Shown here: positions 27,254-36,035 of the stretch, piece after piece | How the letters are laid out: each line of letters opens with the position of its first letter | Position numbering within the stretch: the first letter of the stretch is position 1 | Source: Streptomyces sp. NK15101 | GTDB lineage: Bacteria; Actinomycetota; Actinomycetes; Streptomycetales; Streptomycetaceae | DNA: 64,000 nt | Direction of reading: 5' to 3' | Assembly: GCF_020400725.1 (NCBI RefSeq) | Contig: NZ_JAINVG010000011.1 | Coordinates: 1-64,000, forward strand | Notes under the pieces: model-generated | What the model saw: only the letters and a program-made list of their open reading frames with translations | Database searches by the model: none | What the model was told of the DNA's origin: nothing | Translations under genes and position numbers: made by a program

Positions 27254-28494
27254 GCACCGACGCCAGCACGAAAACGACCGTCCCCCCCGCCCGGAGCGGC
27301 GGGACCCCGTCCACCGGAACACCGGTGGGCCGGGTGCTCCTGGACGGTGTCCGGCGGAACATGCGCCAGTACGGGATGCTCTTCGCACTCGGCCTGATCG
27401 TGCTCCTCTTCCAGATCTGGACGGGCGGCGACCTCCTGCTGCCGCGCAACGTCTCCAACCTGGTGCTGCAGAACAGCTACATCCTCATCCTGGCCATCGG
27501 GATGATGATCGTCATCATCTCCGGGCACATCGACCTGTCGGTGGGCTCCCTCATGGCACTGGTCGGCGGCATCGGAGCCGTGCTCATGGTCGAGCACCAT
27601 GTGTCCTGGCCCGTGGCGGTGCTCCTCACCCTGCTGCTCGGAGCCGTCGCCGGCGCTCTCCAGGGCTTCTTCATCGCGTACGTCGGCATACCGTCGTTCA
27701 TCGTGACGCTCGCCGGCATGCTGCTGTTCCGCGGGCTCACCGAGATCTTCCTCAAGGGGCAGACCCTCGGCCCGTTCCCGGACGGACTGCAGAAGGTCGC
27801 CAACGGCTTCCTGCCCGAGGTGGGGCCGCGGACCAACTACCACAACCTGACCCTGCTCCTCGGCCTGGGTCTCGTCGCCTACGTGGTCGTCCAGGAGCTC
27901 CGGGACCGTCGCCGGCAGCGGGAGTTCGCCCTGGAGACGCTCCCCACCGGTCTGTTCGCGCTCAAGACGACGGCGCTGGTCGCGGCGGTCCTGGTCACCA
28001 CCCTGCTGCTCGCCAGCTACAAGGGCGCCCCGGTCGTCCTCCTGATCCTGGCCGCGCTGCTCGTGGCCTTCGGATACGTGATGCGCAACGCGGTGATCGG
28101 CCGCCACGTGTACGCGATCGGGGGCAACCTGCCCGCCGCGAAGCTCTCCGGGGTCAAGGACAGGAAGGTGACCTTCGCGGTCTTCCTGAACATGGGCATG
28201 CTCGCGGCGCTCGCCGGACTCGTCTTCGCGGCGCGCTTCAACGCGGCCTCGCCGAAGGCCGGCGTGAACTTCGAACTGGAGGCGATCGCCGCCGCGTTCA
28301 TCGGCGGCGCGTCGATGAGCGGTGGCGTCGGGACCGTCCTGGGAGCCATCATCGGCGGCCTGGTCCTCGGCGTGCTCAACAACGGCATGAACCTCGTCGG
28401 AGTGGGCACCGACTGGCAGCAGGTCATCAAGGGCCTCGTGCTCCTCGCCGCGGTCGGCTTCGACGTGTGGAACAAGCGCAGGGCGGGCGCCTGA
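27250..28494 (+). CDS. mmsB: Sugar ABC transporter permease (MmsB type)
   Basis: The protein has 414 residues, longer than most CUT2 permeases as usual for MmsB, with about ten membrane helices and a charged mid-loop ([14 protein letters not shown]). CUT2 motifs GHIDLSVGS and [12 protein letters not shown] are present; these line the channel and the ATPase contact. ATG 27250 overlaps the ATPase stop by 4 bp. It forms the membrane channel of the monosaccharide importer. A strong hairpin ends the operon. Confidence 0.93.
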   Translation: MSTDASTKTTVPPARSGGTPSTGTPVGRVLLDGVRRNMRQYGMLFALGLIVLLFQIWTGGDLLLPRNVSNLVLQNSYILILAIGMMIVIISGHIDLSVGSLMALVGGIGAVLMVEHHVSWPVAVLLTLLLGAVAGALQGFFIAYVGIPSFIVTLAGMLLFRGLTEIFLKGQTLGPFPDGLQKVANGFLPEVGPRTNYHNLTLLLGLGLVAYVVVQELRDRRRQREFALETLPTGLFALKTTALVAAVLVTTLLLASYKGAPVVLLILAALLVAFGYVMRNAVIGRHVYAIGGNLPAAKLSGVKDRKVTFAVFLNMGMLAALAGLVFAARFNAASPKAGVNFELEAIAAAFIGGASMSGGVGTVLGAIIGGLVLGVLNNGMNLVGVGTDWQQVIKGLVLLAAVGFDVWNKRRAGA

Positions 28495-28504
28495 CGCCGC
28501 TCCG

Positions 28505-28552
28505 GACACGGCTGTGCCCGCCGGTTCCCCGACCGGCGGGCACAGCCGTGTC
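28505..28552 (+). terminator. 21-bp perfect bidirectional hairpin after mmsB
   Basis: Arms 28505-28525 and 28532-28552 pair perfectly with a 6-nt loop. It lies between the convergent mmsB and galM and should stop both transcripts. Confidence 0.9.
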
Positions 28553-28569
28553 GGCATGTCCGTACGGAG

Positions 28570-29637
28570 TCAGTAGCGGGTGCTGAACCGCAGCACCGTG
28601 CTCGACCGGTACTCGTCGCCGGGGCGCAGCACCGGGGAGGGGTCACCGGGGCGGTTCGGGGAGTCGGGGAAGTGCTGGGTCTCCAGCGCGATGCCGGCGC
28701 CGGACCGGTAGGGCGTACCGCTCTTGCCGAGGACCGTTCCGTCGAACTGCCCCGCGGTGTAGATCTGGAGTCCGGGTTCCGTGGTCAGCACCTCCATGCA
28801 GCGGCCGGTGGCCGGCGCGTGGAGGAGGGCGGCCCGGCGCGGTGTCGCGCCGTCGTGCGGGCTCAGGACGAAGTTGTGATCGTACCCGCCGTCCGCGCCG
28901 GGGCGTGCCAGGGCCCGGGCGATCCCGAGCGGTCGGCGGAGGTCGAACGCGGTGCCGGCGACGGGGCGGTGGTCGCCGACGGGGATGAGATCCCCGTCGA
29001 CCGGTGTGTAGTGGGTGGCGTCGACGGTCAGTTCGTGGTCGAGGACGTCCCCGGCGCCCTCGCCCTCCAGGTTGAAGTAGGCGTGGTTGGTCAGGTTGAC
29101 CAGGGTGGGGGCGTCGGTGACCGCCGCGTAGGAGAAGGAGAGTTCGTTGTCGCGGCCGACGAGACAGCTGACGGTGACGTCCAGGTTCCCCGGGAAACCC
29201 TGGTCGCCGTCGGGGCTGCGGAGGTGCAGGAGGACTCCGGTCCACTCCGCGGTGTGCACGCTCTCGGCTTCCCAGATCCGGGTGTCGAAGCCGTCGGTTC
29301 CGCCGTGCAGGGAGTGGCCGTCCTCCTGTGTGGTCAGCTGGTACGGCTTCCCGTCCAGGGAGAACCGGCCGTGTGCGATCCGGTTGGCGTAGCGGCCGAC
29401 GGTGGCGCCGAAGTACCGGGCGGAGGTGGCCGTCAGGGCCGGGTCGCGGGGGGCGAGGACGACGTCGGCCAGGGTGCCGAACCGGTCCGGCACCCACAGT
29501 CCGTGGAGGCGGGCACCGAGGGTGTGCACCTCGGCGGTGATTCCGCCGGGAAAGCCGAAGGTCCAGCGTTCTCCTCCGTCCTCACAGGGCTGGCAGACCG
29601 GTGGTACTCCGGTGGGGGTGGGTGGGTACGGGTTCAT
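28570..29637 (-). CDS. galM: Aldose 1-epimerase (mutarotase)
   Basis: The protein has 355 residues from ATG 29637 (AAGGAAC upstream). Family motifs are GRYANRIAHGRF (substrate Arg), HSLHGG, NLTNHAYFNLEG (catalytic His) and the catalytic Glu in GIALETQHFPDSPN. It interconverts alpha and beta anomers of aldoses. There is no signal peptide, so it acts in the cytoplasm on imported sugar. It is separated from the upstream furanose importer by a 19-bp hairpin, so it may get only read-through transcription or use its own promoter, none of which is obvious. Confidence 0.92.
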   Translation of the reverse strand: MNPYPPTPTGVPPVCQPCEDGGERWTFGFPGGITAEVHTLGARLHGLWVPDRFGTLADVVLAPRDPALTATSARYFGATVGRYANRIAHGRFSLDGKPYQLTTQEDGHSLHGGTDGFDTRIWEAESVHTAEWTGVLLHLRSPDGDQGFPGNLDVTVSCLVGRDNELSFSYAAVTDAPTLVNLTNHAYFNLEGEGAGDVLDHELTVDATHYTPVDGDLIPVGDHRPVAGTAFDLRRPLGIARALARPGADGGYDHNFVLSPHDGATPRRAALLHAPATGRCMEVLTTEPGLQIYTAGQFDGTVLGKSGTPYRSGAGIALETQHFPDSPNRPGDPSPVLRPGDEYRSSTVLRFSTRY

Positions 29638-29663
29638 GGGGTTCCTTGTCCGGGGTGGGTGGT

Positions 29664-29704
29664 GCCCGGAACGGGGGCAGGGAGTCCCTGCCCCCGTTCC
29701 GGGC
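29664..29704 (-). terminator. 19-bp hairpin between yjfF and galM
   Basis: Arms 29664-29682 and 29686-29704 pair perfectly with a 3-nt loop. It lies 25 bp past the yjfF stop and just before galM on the same strand, so it may terminate or attenuate transcription into galM. Confidence 0.8.
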
Positions 29705-29729
29705 GCGGTAGCCGAGTGGCCGGGGCCGG

Positions 29730-30737
29730 TCATTCCGCCGTACGGGCTCCGCCGAAGAGGCGCTGGAGGAGGATGAAGACGAACAGCAGACCGCCGATGA
29801 CGATGCGCGTCCACCACGAGCTGAGTGTGCCCTGGAAGCTGATGACGGTCTGGATCAGGCCGAGGACCGTCACGCCCAGCGCGGTGCCCAGGACGAAGCC
29901 GGAGCCCCCGGTCAGCAGCGTCCCCCCGATGACGGCGGCCGCGATCGCGTCGAGTTCCATGCCGACGGCGTGCAGGGCGTAGCCGGACAGCATGTAGAAC
30001 GTCAGCAGCAGGCCACCGAGGGCGGAGCACAGACCGCTCACGGCGTACACCGCGACCTTGGTGCGTCCCACGGGCAGGCCCATGAGGCGCGCCGAGGTCT
30101 CGTTGCCGCCGAGGGCGTAGACGCTGCGGCCGAAGCGGGTGTGGTGCAGGACGACGAAGGCGAGCGCGAGCACCACCAGGGCGATGACCACGGCGGGCGA
30201 GACGAACAGGCCGCCGGGCAGGAGCACCCGGGTCTGGGCGATCCGCGTGGTCGTCGGGTCGGTGATCGAGATGGACTCGGTGCTGATCATGTAGCAGAGG
30301 CCGCGGGCGAGGAACATGCCCGCGAGGGTGACGATGAAGGGCTGGATCTCGAAGGCGTGGATCACCCAGCCCATCAGCGCGCCTCCGCCGGCCCCCACGA
30401 GCAGGACCACGGGTATCGCGAGGGCGAGCGGCAGGCCGTTCTGTTCGACGAGCCAGGCCGTCAGCATGGTCGACAGGGCCACCATGGAGCCGACGGACAG
30501 GTCGATCCCGCCGGTGAGGATGACGAACGTCATGCCGATGGCCACGACGAGCAGGAAGCCGTTGTCGATGAGGACGTTGAGCAGGACCTGCGCGGAGAAG
30601 AAGCCTTCGTAGTTCAGGGAACCGACCGAGAACATCGCGACCAGCAGGGTGGCCGTCACGATGAGGGGCAGGCGGGTGGCGTGCCGTACCGAGAACCGGT
30701 GGAGCGGCTTGGTGAGGGAGCTGAGGGTGGTGCTCAC
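29730..30737 (-). CDS. yjfF: Galactofuranose-type sugar ABC transporter permease (YjfF type)
   Basis: The protein has 335 residues with CUT2 permease motifs GGIDLSVGS and VIGGTLLTGGSG and about nine helices. GTG 30737 overlaps the stop of the YtfT-type permease as GTGA. With YtfQ, YtfR and YtfT homologues upstream, the set matches the four-gene E. coli importer for galactofuranose. A second, non-identical permease rather than a homodimer channel is typical of that system. Here arabinofuranose is an equally plausible load because the locus carries araBAD and a GH62 arabinofuranosidase. Confidence 0.88.
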   Translation of the reverse strand: MSTTLSSLTKPLHRFSVRHATRLPLIVTATLLVAMFSVGSLNYEGFFSAQVLLNVLIDNGFLLVVAIGMTFVILTGGIDLSVGSMVALSTMLTAWLVEQNGLPLALAIPVVLLVGAGGGALMGWVIHAFEIQPFIVTLAGMFLARGLCYMISTESISITDPTTTRIAQTRVLLPGGLFVSPAVVIALVVLALAFVVLHHTRFGRSVYALGGNETSARLMGLPVGRTKVAVYAVSGLCSALGGLLLTFYMLSGYALHAVGMELDAIAAAVIGGTLLTGGSGFVLGTALGVTVLGLIQTVISFQGTLSSWWTRIVIGGLLFVFILLQRLFGGARTAE

Positions 30738-31852
30738 GGGTGGACCTCCTGCCGGCGGCCCGCGACGTCGCCGGCGGCGGGGGCCGGGTCCGGTGCGGCC
30801 GGGCGGCGACTGCGCGAGAGTCGCGCGCGGAAAGCGGGCGACTGGACGAGACATACGACGATGACGACCAGGGCCTTGAACACGAGGGTGGTCTCGGGCG
30901 GTACGCCGAGGGTGTAGATCGTGGTCGAGAGGGTCTGGATGACGAGTGCGCCGAGGACGGTGCCGCCGAGGGAGAAGCGGCCGCCCGTGAGGGCGGTGCC
31001 GCCGATGACCACGGCGAGGATCGCGTCCAGTTCGATCCACAGGCCCGCGTTGTTGCCGTCGGCGCTGGAGACGTTGGAGCTGATCATCAGGCCGGCCACG
31101 GCGGCGCACACGGCGCTGACGACGTAGACGGTGACGAGCAGTCCGGACGCCCGGATGCCGACGAGGCGGCTGGCCACCGGGTTGCCGCCCACTGATTCGA
31201 TGAGCATGCCGAGCGCGGTCCGCCGGGTGACGAGGGAGGTCACGGCGACGAGGGCGGCGGCCAGCAGGACGGCGAAGGGGAGCGTGAGCCAGTAACCGCC
31301 GCCGATCATCTTGTAGGCGCTGCTGGAGACGCTGATGATCTGACCGTCGGTGATGAGCTGGGCCACGCCGCGCCCGGCGACCATGAGGACCAGCGTGGCG
31401 ACGATGGGCTGGACGCCGAGCCGGGCGACGAGGAGGCCGTTGAGGAGTCCGATAGCGGTGGCCACGCCGAGCGCCGTCGCGATCGCCGTGAGGACGGTGG
31501 GCAGGCTTCCGGGGTCCTTCGCCGTGGCGATGTGCTCGCACGCCAGGGCGCCGGAGATGGCGACCGTCGAGCCGACCGAGAGGTCGATGCCCCTGGTCGC
31601 GATGACCAGCGTCATGCCGAGCGAGACGAGGATCAGCGGGGCGCCGAACTGGAGGATGTCGATGAGACTGCCGTACAGGTGACCGTTCTGGACGCGGACG
31701 GCGAGGAAGTCGTGGGTGAGCGCGACGTTTCCGAGGAGCAGGGCCGCGAGGACGGCGGCGGGCCAGAACAGGGGGTGCCCGGTGAACCGCCGGGCACCGC
31801 CGGGCACCTGGGCCGGGCGCGTACCGGCGCCGGTGTCGTCGGGTGGGGTCAT
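30734..31852 (-). CDS. ytfT: Sugar ABC transporter permease (YtfT type)
   Basis: The protein has 372 residues. Its first helix is GHPLFWPAAVLAALLLGNVAL. The CUT2 motifs RGIDLSVGS and VIGGTALTGG are clear, and an Arg/Ala/Pro-rich cytoplasmic tail ends the protein. ATG 31852 overlaps the ATPase stop as ATGA and its stop overlaps yjfF as GTGA. It is half of the heterodimeric channel of the furanose importer. Confidence 0.88.
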   Translation of the reverse strand: MTPPDDTGAGTRPAQVPGGARRFTGHPLFWPAAVLAALLLGNVALTHDFLAVRVQNGHLYGSLIDILQFGAPLILVSLGMTLVIATRGIDLSVGSTVAISGALACEHIATAKDPGSLPTVLTAIATALGVATAIGLLNGLLVARLGVQPIVATLVLMVAGRGVAQLITDGQIISVSSSAYKMIGGGYWLTLPFAVLLAAALVAVTSLVTRRTALGMLIESVGGNPVASRLVGIRASGLLVTVYVVSAVCAAVAGLMISSNVSSADGNNAGLWIELDAILAVVIGGTALTGGRFSLGGTVLGALVIQTLSTTIYTLGVPPETTLVFKALVVIVVCLVQSPAFRARLSRSRRPAAPDPAPAAGDVAGRRQEVHP

Positions 31853-33411
31853 GAGGTGGCTCCGGTGGCGATGGTGCCCAGGATGCGGTCGGGCGTCAGG
31901 GTCGTGTCGTTGGGGAGGGTGGCGACGAGCCGGTGGTCGCGCAGGACGCCGACCCGGTGGCTGAGGCGCAGGACTTCCTCGAGTTCGGCGGAGATGAAGA
32001 GCACCGCCGTGCCCTCCGAGGCCAGGCGGCCGACGAGCCGCTGGATCTCCGTCTTGGCGCCGATGTCGATGCCCCGGGTGGGCTCGTCCAGGATCAGCAG
32101 CTCGGGATCGGTGAGCAGCCAGCGGGCGAGCAGCACCTTCTGCTGGTTGCCGCCGCTGAGGTTGCGCACCTGCGCCTCGGGGGCGGCCGGGCGGATGTCG
32201 AGGACCTCGATCCACCGGGCGGCGATCTCGTCCTGCCGGGCGCGGGAGAGGGGTCTGGTCCAGCCGCGGGCGGCCTGCAGGGCGAGCACGATGTTCTCGC
32301 GGACGGTGAGTTCGCCGATCAGGCCCTCCGCCTTGCGGTTCTCCGAGCAGAAGGCGATCTTGCGGGCGATGGCGGCGCGTGGGGAGCGCAGGGCGGCGGG
32401 TTCGCCGTCGATCCGCAGCTCGCCTTCGTCGGCGTGGTCGGCGCCGAAGAGCAGCCGGGCCGCCTCCGTACGTCCGGATCCGAGGAGCCCTGCCAGGCCG
32501 ATGACCTCGCCTCGGTGGATGTCGAGGTCGTACGGCTGGATGGACCCGGTCCTGGCGAGTCCGCGGGCGCTCAGGAAGGGGACGTCCCCGGGGCCGGCGG
32601 TGGTGTCGGCGCCGGTCTGGGAGGTCTCGGCGAGTTCGTCGAGGCTGCGCAGTTCGCCGCCGACCATGCGGTGGACGAGGGTGACGGGCGTCAGTTCGTC
32701 GATCCGGTACTCGCCTTCGAGGCGGCCGTTGCGCAGGACGGTGACCCGGTCGCACAGGTCGAAGACCTGGTCGAGGAAGTGGGTCACGAAGAGGATCGCG
32801 ACGCCCCGGTCGCGGAGCCGGCGCACCAGTGTGAACAGTTGGGCGACTTCGTCCCGGTCGAGGCTGGAGGTGGGCTCGTCGAGGACGAGGACCTTCGCCT
32901 TGATGTCCACGGCGCGCACGATGGCGACGAGTTGCTGGACGGCGATGGAGTGCGCGCTCAGCGGCGCGCGGACGTCGAGGTCGAGCTCCAGCTCGGTGAT
33001 GAGCCGCTCGGCGCGCCGGTGGAGGGCCGACCAGTGGACGAGTCCCAGGCGCCGGGGCTCACGGCCGATGAGGATGTTCTCGGCGACGGAGAGGTTGGGG
33101 CAGAGGTTCACCTCCTGGTAGACCGTGCTGATTCCGGCGTGCTGGGCTTCCAGGGGTTCGGTGAACAGCCGGTGGTCTCCGTCGACGGTGACGGTTCCCG
33201 CGTCGGGCGCGTGGACTCCGGTGAGCACCTTGATGAGGGTGGACTTGCCGGCGCCGTTCTCGCCCATCAGCGCGTGGACCTCGCCGGGGAAGAGGCGCAG
33301 GTCCACGCCGTCGAGGGCGATGACGCCGGGGAAGGCCTTGCGGATGCCGCGGGCCTCCAGGACGGGCCGGCCGGTGGGGGTGGGTGTGCGGGGGGTGGGT
33401 GGGGCTGCCAT
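31849..33411 (-). CDS. ytfR: Sugar ABC transporter ATP-binding protein, duplicated ATPase (YtfR type)
   Basis: The protein has 520 residues from ATG 33411, with GGAGGGCGG directly upstream. Two ABC domains: the first with Walker [10 protein letters not shown] and Walker [13 protein letters not shown], the second with degenerate AGLLGSGRTEA, signature LSGGNQQK and [12 protein letters not shown]. It energises the importer with YtfQ, YtfT and YjfF. A longer frame reaching 33567 lacks a ribosome-binding site. A stem-loop in the gap from ytfQ probably lowers its expression relative to the binding protein. Confidence 0.92.
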   Translation of the reverse strand: MAAPPTPRTPTPTGRPVLEARGIRKAFPGVIALDGVDLRLFPGEVHALMGENGAGKSTLIKVLTGVHAPDAGTVTVDGDHRLFTEPLEAQHAGISTVYQEVNLCPNLSVAENILIGREPRRLGLVHWSALHRRAERLITELELDLDVRAPLSAHSIAVQQLVAIVRAVDIKAKVLVLDEPTSSLDRDEVAQLFTLVRRLRDRGVAILFVTHFLDQVFDLCDRVTVLRNGRLEGEYRIDELTPVTLVHRMVGGELRSLDELAETSQTGADTTAGPGDVPFLSARGLARTGSIQPYDLDIHRGEVIGLAGLLGSGRTEAARLLFGADHADEGELRIDGEPAALRSPRAAIARKIAFCSENRKAEGLIGELTVRENIVLALQAARGWTRPLSRARQDEIAARWIEVLDIRPAAPEAQVRNLSGGNQQKVLLARWLLTDPELLILDEPTRGIDIGAKTEIQRLVGRLASEGTAVLFISAELEEVLRLSHRVGVLRDHRLVATLPNDTTLTPDRILGTIATGATS

Positions 33412-33433
33412 CCGCCCTCCTCTCCTGAGGGGT

Positions 33434-33461
33434 CCGGGGGCGGCGCGAGGGCCGCCCCCGG
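33434..33461 (-). promoter_or_regulatory. Intercistronic 11-bp stem-loop between ytfQ and ytfR
   Basis: Arms 33434-33444 and 33451-33461 pair perfectly around a 6-nt loop. Hairpins after binding-protein genes usually stabilise the upstream message and give excess binding protein over ATPase. Confidence 0.55.
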
Positions 33462-33478
33462 TGCGTGCGGGCGGTGGG

Positions 33479-34480
33479 TCAGTACTGACGGCCGGGCAGG
33501 GCGGCTTCGGCCTGGTCCTGCGTGAAGACGCCCTCCTTGGTCTCGACCCGGCGCGGGACGTCCTCACCGGCGGCGACCTTCTTGGCGAGCTCCATGAGCT
33601 GGTCGCCGAGGAGCGGGTTGCACTCGACGACCACGTTGATCTTCTTGTCCTTCATGGCGACGAAGGCGTCCTTGATGCCGTCGACGGAGATCACCTTGAT
33701 GTCGGTGCCCGGCTTCTTGCCGGCCTCCTCGATGGCCTGGATGGCGCCCAGGGCCATGTCGTCGTTGTGGGCGTACAGGACGTCGATGTCCTCGTGGGAC
33801 TTGAGGAAGGCCTGCATGACCTCCTTGCCCTTGGCCCGGGTGAAGTCGCCGGTCTGGGAGGCGATCACCTTGAACTTGGGGTCGCCCTTGATGGCGTCGG
33901 CGAAGCCGGCCTTGCGGTCGTTGGCGGGGGCGGAGCCGGTGGTGCCCTGGAGCTCGACGACGTTGACCGTCTCGGAGGATCCCTCGTACTCCTTCACGAG
34001 CCACTTGCCGGCTTCGTTCCCCTCCTTGACGAAGTCGGAGCCGAGGAAGGTGCGGTAGAGGGAGGTGTCCTTCGAGTCGACGGCGCGGTCGGTGAGGATC
34101 ACGGGGATGCCGGCGTTCTTGGCCTCCTTCAGGACGGTGTCCCAGCCGGACTCCACCACCGGCGAGAAGGCGATGACGTCGACCTTCTGCTGGATGAAGG
34201 TGCGGATCGCCTTGATCTGGTTCTCCTGCTTCTGCTGCGCGTCGGAGAACTTCAGCGTGATGCCCGCCTTCTCGGCCGCGTCACGGACGGACTTGGTGTT
34301 GGCGGTGCGCCAGCCGCTCTCGGCTCCGACCTGGGCGAACCCGAGCACCAGCTTGCCGTCGGAGGAGCCCTTGCCGGTGCCGCCGGCGGTGCCGGTGGTC
34401 GCGGGCTCGGTGGTGCAGGCGGTCAGCACACCGCCGGCCAGGGCGGCGGCGGCGATGATGCGGAGGGTTCTGTGGGCCAT
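33479..34480 (-). CDS. ytfQ: Furanose sugar-binding lipoprotein (YtfQ type)
   Basis: The protein has 333 residues with a lipoprotein signal ending LTAC (Cys 22). The binding-protein domain begins LVLGFAQVGAESGWR, typical for YtfQ. It also has FSPVVESGWD and VILTDRAVD, and later YAHNDDMALGA and ISVDG. YtfQ binds galactofuranose in E. coli. The gene starts a four-gene minus-strand operon and has an arabinose-type operator within its promoter region, so arabinofuranose import is a good alternative. Confidence 0.9.
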   Translation of the reverse strand: MAHRTLRIIAAAALAGGVLTACTTEPATTGTAGGTGKGSSDGKLVLGFAQVGAESGWRTANTKSVRDAAEKAGITLKFSDAQQKQENQIKAIRTFIQQKVDVIAFSPVVESGWDTVLKEAKNAGIPVILTDRAVDSKDTSLYRTFLGSDFVKEGNEAGKWLVKEYEGSSETVNVVELQGTTGSAPANDRKAGFADAIKGDPKFKVIASQTGDFTRAKGKEVMQAFLKSHEDIDVLYAHNDDMALGAIQAIEEAGKKPGTDIKVISVDGIKDAFVAMKDKKINVVVECNPLLGDQLMELAKKVAAGEDVPRRVETKEGVFTQDQAEAALPGRQY

Positions 34481-34629
34481 GTCGTGATTCCTCTCGGGAC
34501 GTGCGTCGTACCAGGCGGAGCCCTGAAGGAGACGGGCCCGTGAAGGCGTGGTTGCGCAGGGGTGGTTGAGCCGGGCGAGGCAGGACGAAGCGTCGGCCCC
34601 GACGATCGGCGAGCTGGCGAACGCGACAC

Positions 34630-34659
34630 ATTGTGAGCGCTAACAGAGTTGTAACTCAA
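34630..34659 (-). promoter_or_regulatory. ytfQ promoter with embedded arabinose operator
   Basis: On the minus strand TTGAGT (34654-34659) and CACAAT (34630-34635) are 18 bp apart and could be -35 and -10. The box TTGTGAGCGCTAACAG (34631-34646, plus strand) covers the spacer and -10, so bound repressor would exclude RNA polymerase. Confidence 0.6.
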
Positions 34660-35145
34660 GGGCTCGTACGGCCGTTACCCGTTCTTGATGCGCGGGAGGG
34701 AGCCGGCGACGGAGCAGGAGAGGCCCCTGGAGGCCAGGAGGAGCACGCGGTCGCCAAGAGCTCCTCGCCTCTCCGAACAGCCTTTACGAACTCTGCCGGA
34801 TCGAGGCGCCGCTCCGCCGCCTCCGGGCCCGAGGCGTCCTGACGTGGAACATCGACCTGAAAGTTGTGAGCGTTAACACTCATGCTCCCCATTCCGCGCA
34901 TGCGAGCCGGAGGGGACGCCGGCGCGCGTCGCGCCTACACGCATCCCGGGAGGGCTGCCGGAGGACCGCCGTGGACTGCCGAAAACCCTGCGGGGCGGCG
35001 GCGAAAACCCTGCGGGCGGGGGCCGTTGACACCCCCTCGGCGCACTTCGTATCGTCGCGACACGATTTCGAACATCGCCCGAGATCTCGAACATCGGGAG
35101 TCGTCCCATGCGCTCCGCCCGGTCCAGCACCCCTGGCGGCTTCCT
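34660..35145 (+). other. Non-coding 486 bp with one more operator-like site
   Basis: No convincing gene is present: short frames on both strands lack family motifs and ribosome-binding sites. The only clear element is TTGTGAGCGTTAACAC at 34865-34880, a variant of the arabinose box, 234 bp from the ytfQ operator. It may have belonged to the plus-strand gene whose 5' fragment follows at 35146, or act as a distal site for ytfQ. Confidence 0.5.
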
Positions 35146-35300
35146 GTGAGCCCTCGGGGACAGGCCGTCGTCCTCGACGCTCCCGGGATGTCCCGCCTCG
35201 TGGAGGACACGCCCCGGCATCCGGGGCCCGGCGAGACCCAGGTCCAGGTCCACGCCGTCGGGATCTGCGGCAGCGACCGCGCCGTCTACCTGGGCCGCCC
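35146..35300 (+). pseudogene. 5' fragment of a zinc-type alcohol/polyol dehydrogenase
   Basis: From GTG 35146 about 50 codons look like the GroES-like N-terminus of a medium-chain dehydrogenase: GETQVQVHAVGICGSDRAVY contains the zinc-ligand Cys motif GICGSD. Normal family length is about 340 residues. Homology stops near 35300, where the sequence becomes the reverse strand of a broken sugar-binding-protein gene. The end coordinate is approximate. The frame runs on to a stop at 35355 as meaningless sequence. Confidence 0.7.
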
Positions 35301-35848
35301 CGCTGCCTCGGGGCCGGAGGGCAGGCCCGCGGCCTCGAACAGGTCCTGGCGGTAGCAGACGGCCATCGGGCCGACGTCGGCGCCCAGGCCGATCGTCCTG
35401 CCGTCGGCAGTAATGACCTGGTCTCACTTCCAGGGCAGGTACGCCTTCTTGTCGACGCCGGGGGCGTGGGACAGGTCGGCGAAGGCGTCGGAGAGCTCCC
35501 CGGAGGTGGCCAGGGAGATGCGAACCACTTCCAGGGCCTGGACCTCGTCGAGGCCGCCGGACAGTCGGGTCTGCAGGGCGGTCCAGTAGTTGCCCTCGAC
35601 GGTCGTCGGGTTCTCCTTGACGGTGATCCCGGGGTTCTGCTTCATGTACGCGTCGTACAGGCCGGCCCCCTTGTACCCGAAGGTCCCGAAGGTCCCGAAG
35701 GTCCCGAAGGTGAGGGCGATCTCCCCGTCGGCGGGGCGGAGCCGTCACCGGGCGACGAGCGGCCGGTGAGGGCGAGCGCGAGCGTCGCCGCCGCGGAGGT
35801 GAGTGCGGCGGAGCGGATGCGGGCATGCGGCACGGACGAGCGGGACAT
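35301..35848 (-). pseudogene. Broken sugar-binding lipoprotein gene (family-1 solute-binding protein)
   Basis: Remnants read from ATG 35848 (GAGGAG upstream). The signal peptide has its lipobox Cys changed to Arg (LTGRSS), and a frameshift falls near 35740. In the second frame follow FGTFGTFGTFGYKGAGLYDA and a run down to AYLPWK. A TGA at 35424-35426 replaces an expected Trp. The frame then continues VITADGRTIGLGADVGPMAV and YRQDLFEAAGLP to about 35300, where it is cut. A full protein would be about 430 residues; only about 170 remain. It sits directly downstream of the CebR-like regulator and has a CebR-type box in front, so it was probably the cello-oligosaccharide or a related binding protein. 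Confidence 0.8.
35676..35711. repeat. Four tandem 9-bp units (CCCGAAGGT) in the dead binding-protein gene
   Basis: Units start at 35676, 35685, 35694 and 35703. On the coding strand they give repeated Phe-Gly-Thr. The expansion keeps the frame but is further evidence of drift. Confidence 0.9.
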
Positions 35849-35904
35849 GGCGTCTCCTCGATGCGCCAAAGGGGTTGGGGACACGCCAGGCGGAGCCTCG
35901 CCTC

Positions 35905-35960
35905 GTCGGCGGTCGGCGTTCGGCGGTCGGCGTTCGGCGTTCGGCGTTCGGCGTTCGGCG
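35905..35960. repeat. Eight tandem 7-bp units (KTCGGCG)
   Basis: Exact heptamer array from 35905 to 35960, alternating GTCGGCG and TTCGGCG and ending with four TTCGGCG. It lies in the 5' region of the dead binding-protein gene, between its operator and start codon. It is likely a slippage-prone microsatellite. Confidence 0.92.
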
Positions 35961-35971
35961 CGGGGAACCTA

Positions 35972-35985
35972 TGAGAGCGCTCCCA
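35972..35985. promoter_or_regulatory. CebR-type box in front of the dead binding-protein gene
   Basis: TGAGAGCGCTCCCA differs from the CebR consensus TGGGAGCGCTCCCA at one position. It survives although the gene it controlled is broken. Confidence 0.65.
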
Positions 35986-36035
35986 AAAATGGGGTGGCGA
36001 AATCTCGCCGCGGGGTGGGCGGCGAGAGCGACCCG

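Noticed and set aside
34882..35355. 157-codon frame as a complete gene
   Set aside because: Only residues after GTG 35146 look like a dehydrogenase; the first part is upstream DNA and the last part is the reverse strand of another broken gene.
35905..35960. Heptamer array considered as CRISPR
   Set aside because: Units are 7 bp with no spacers and there are no cas genes; it is a simple tandem repeat.
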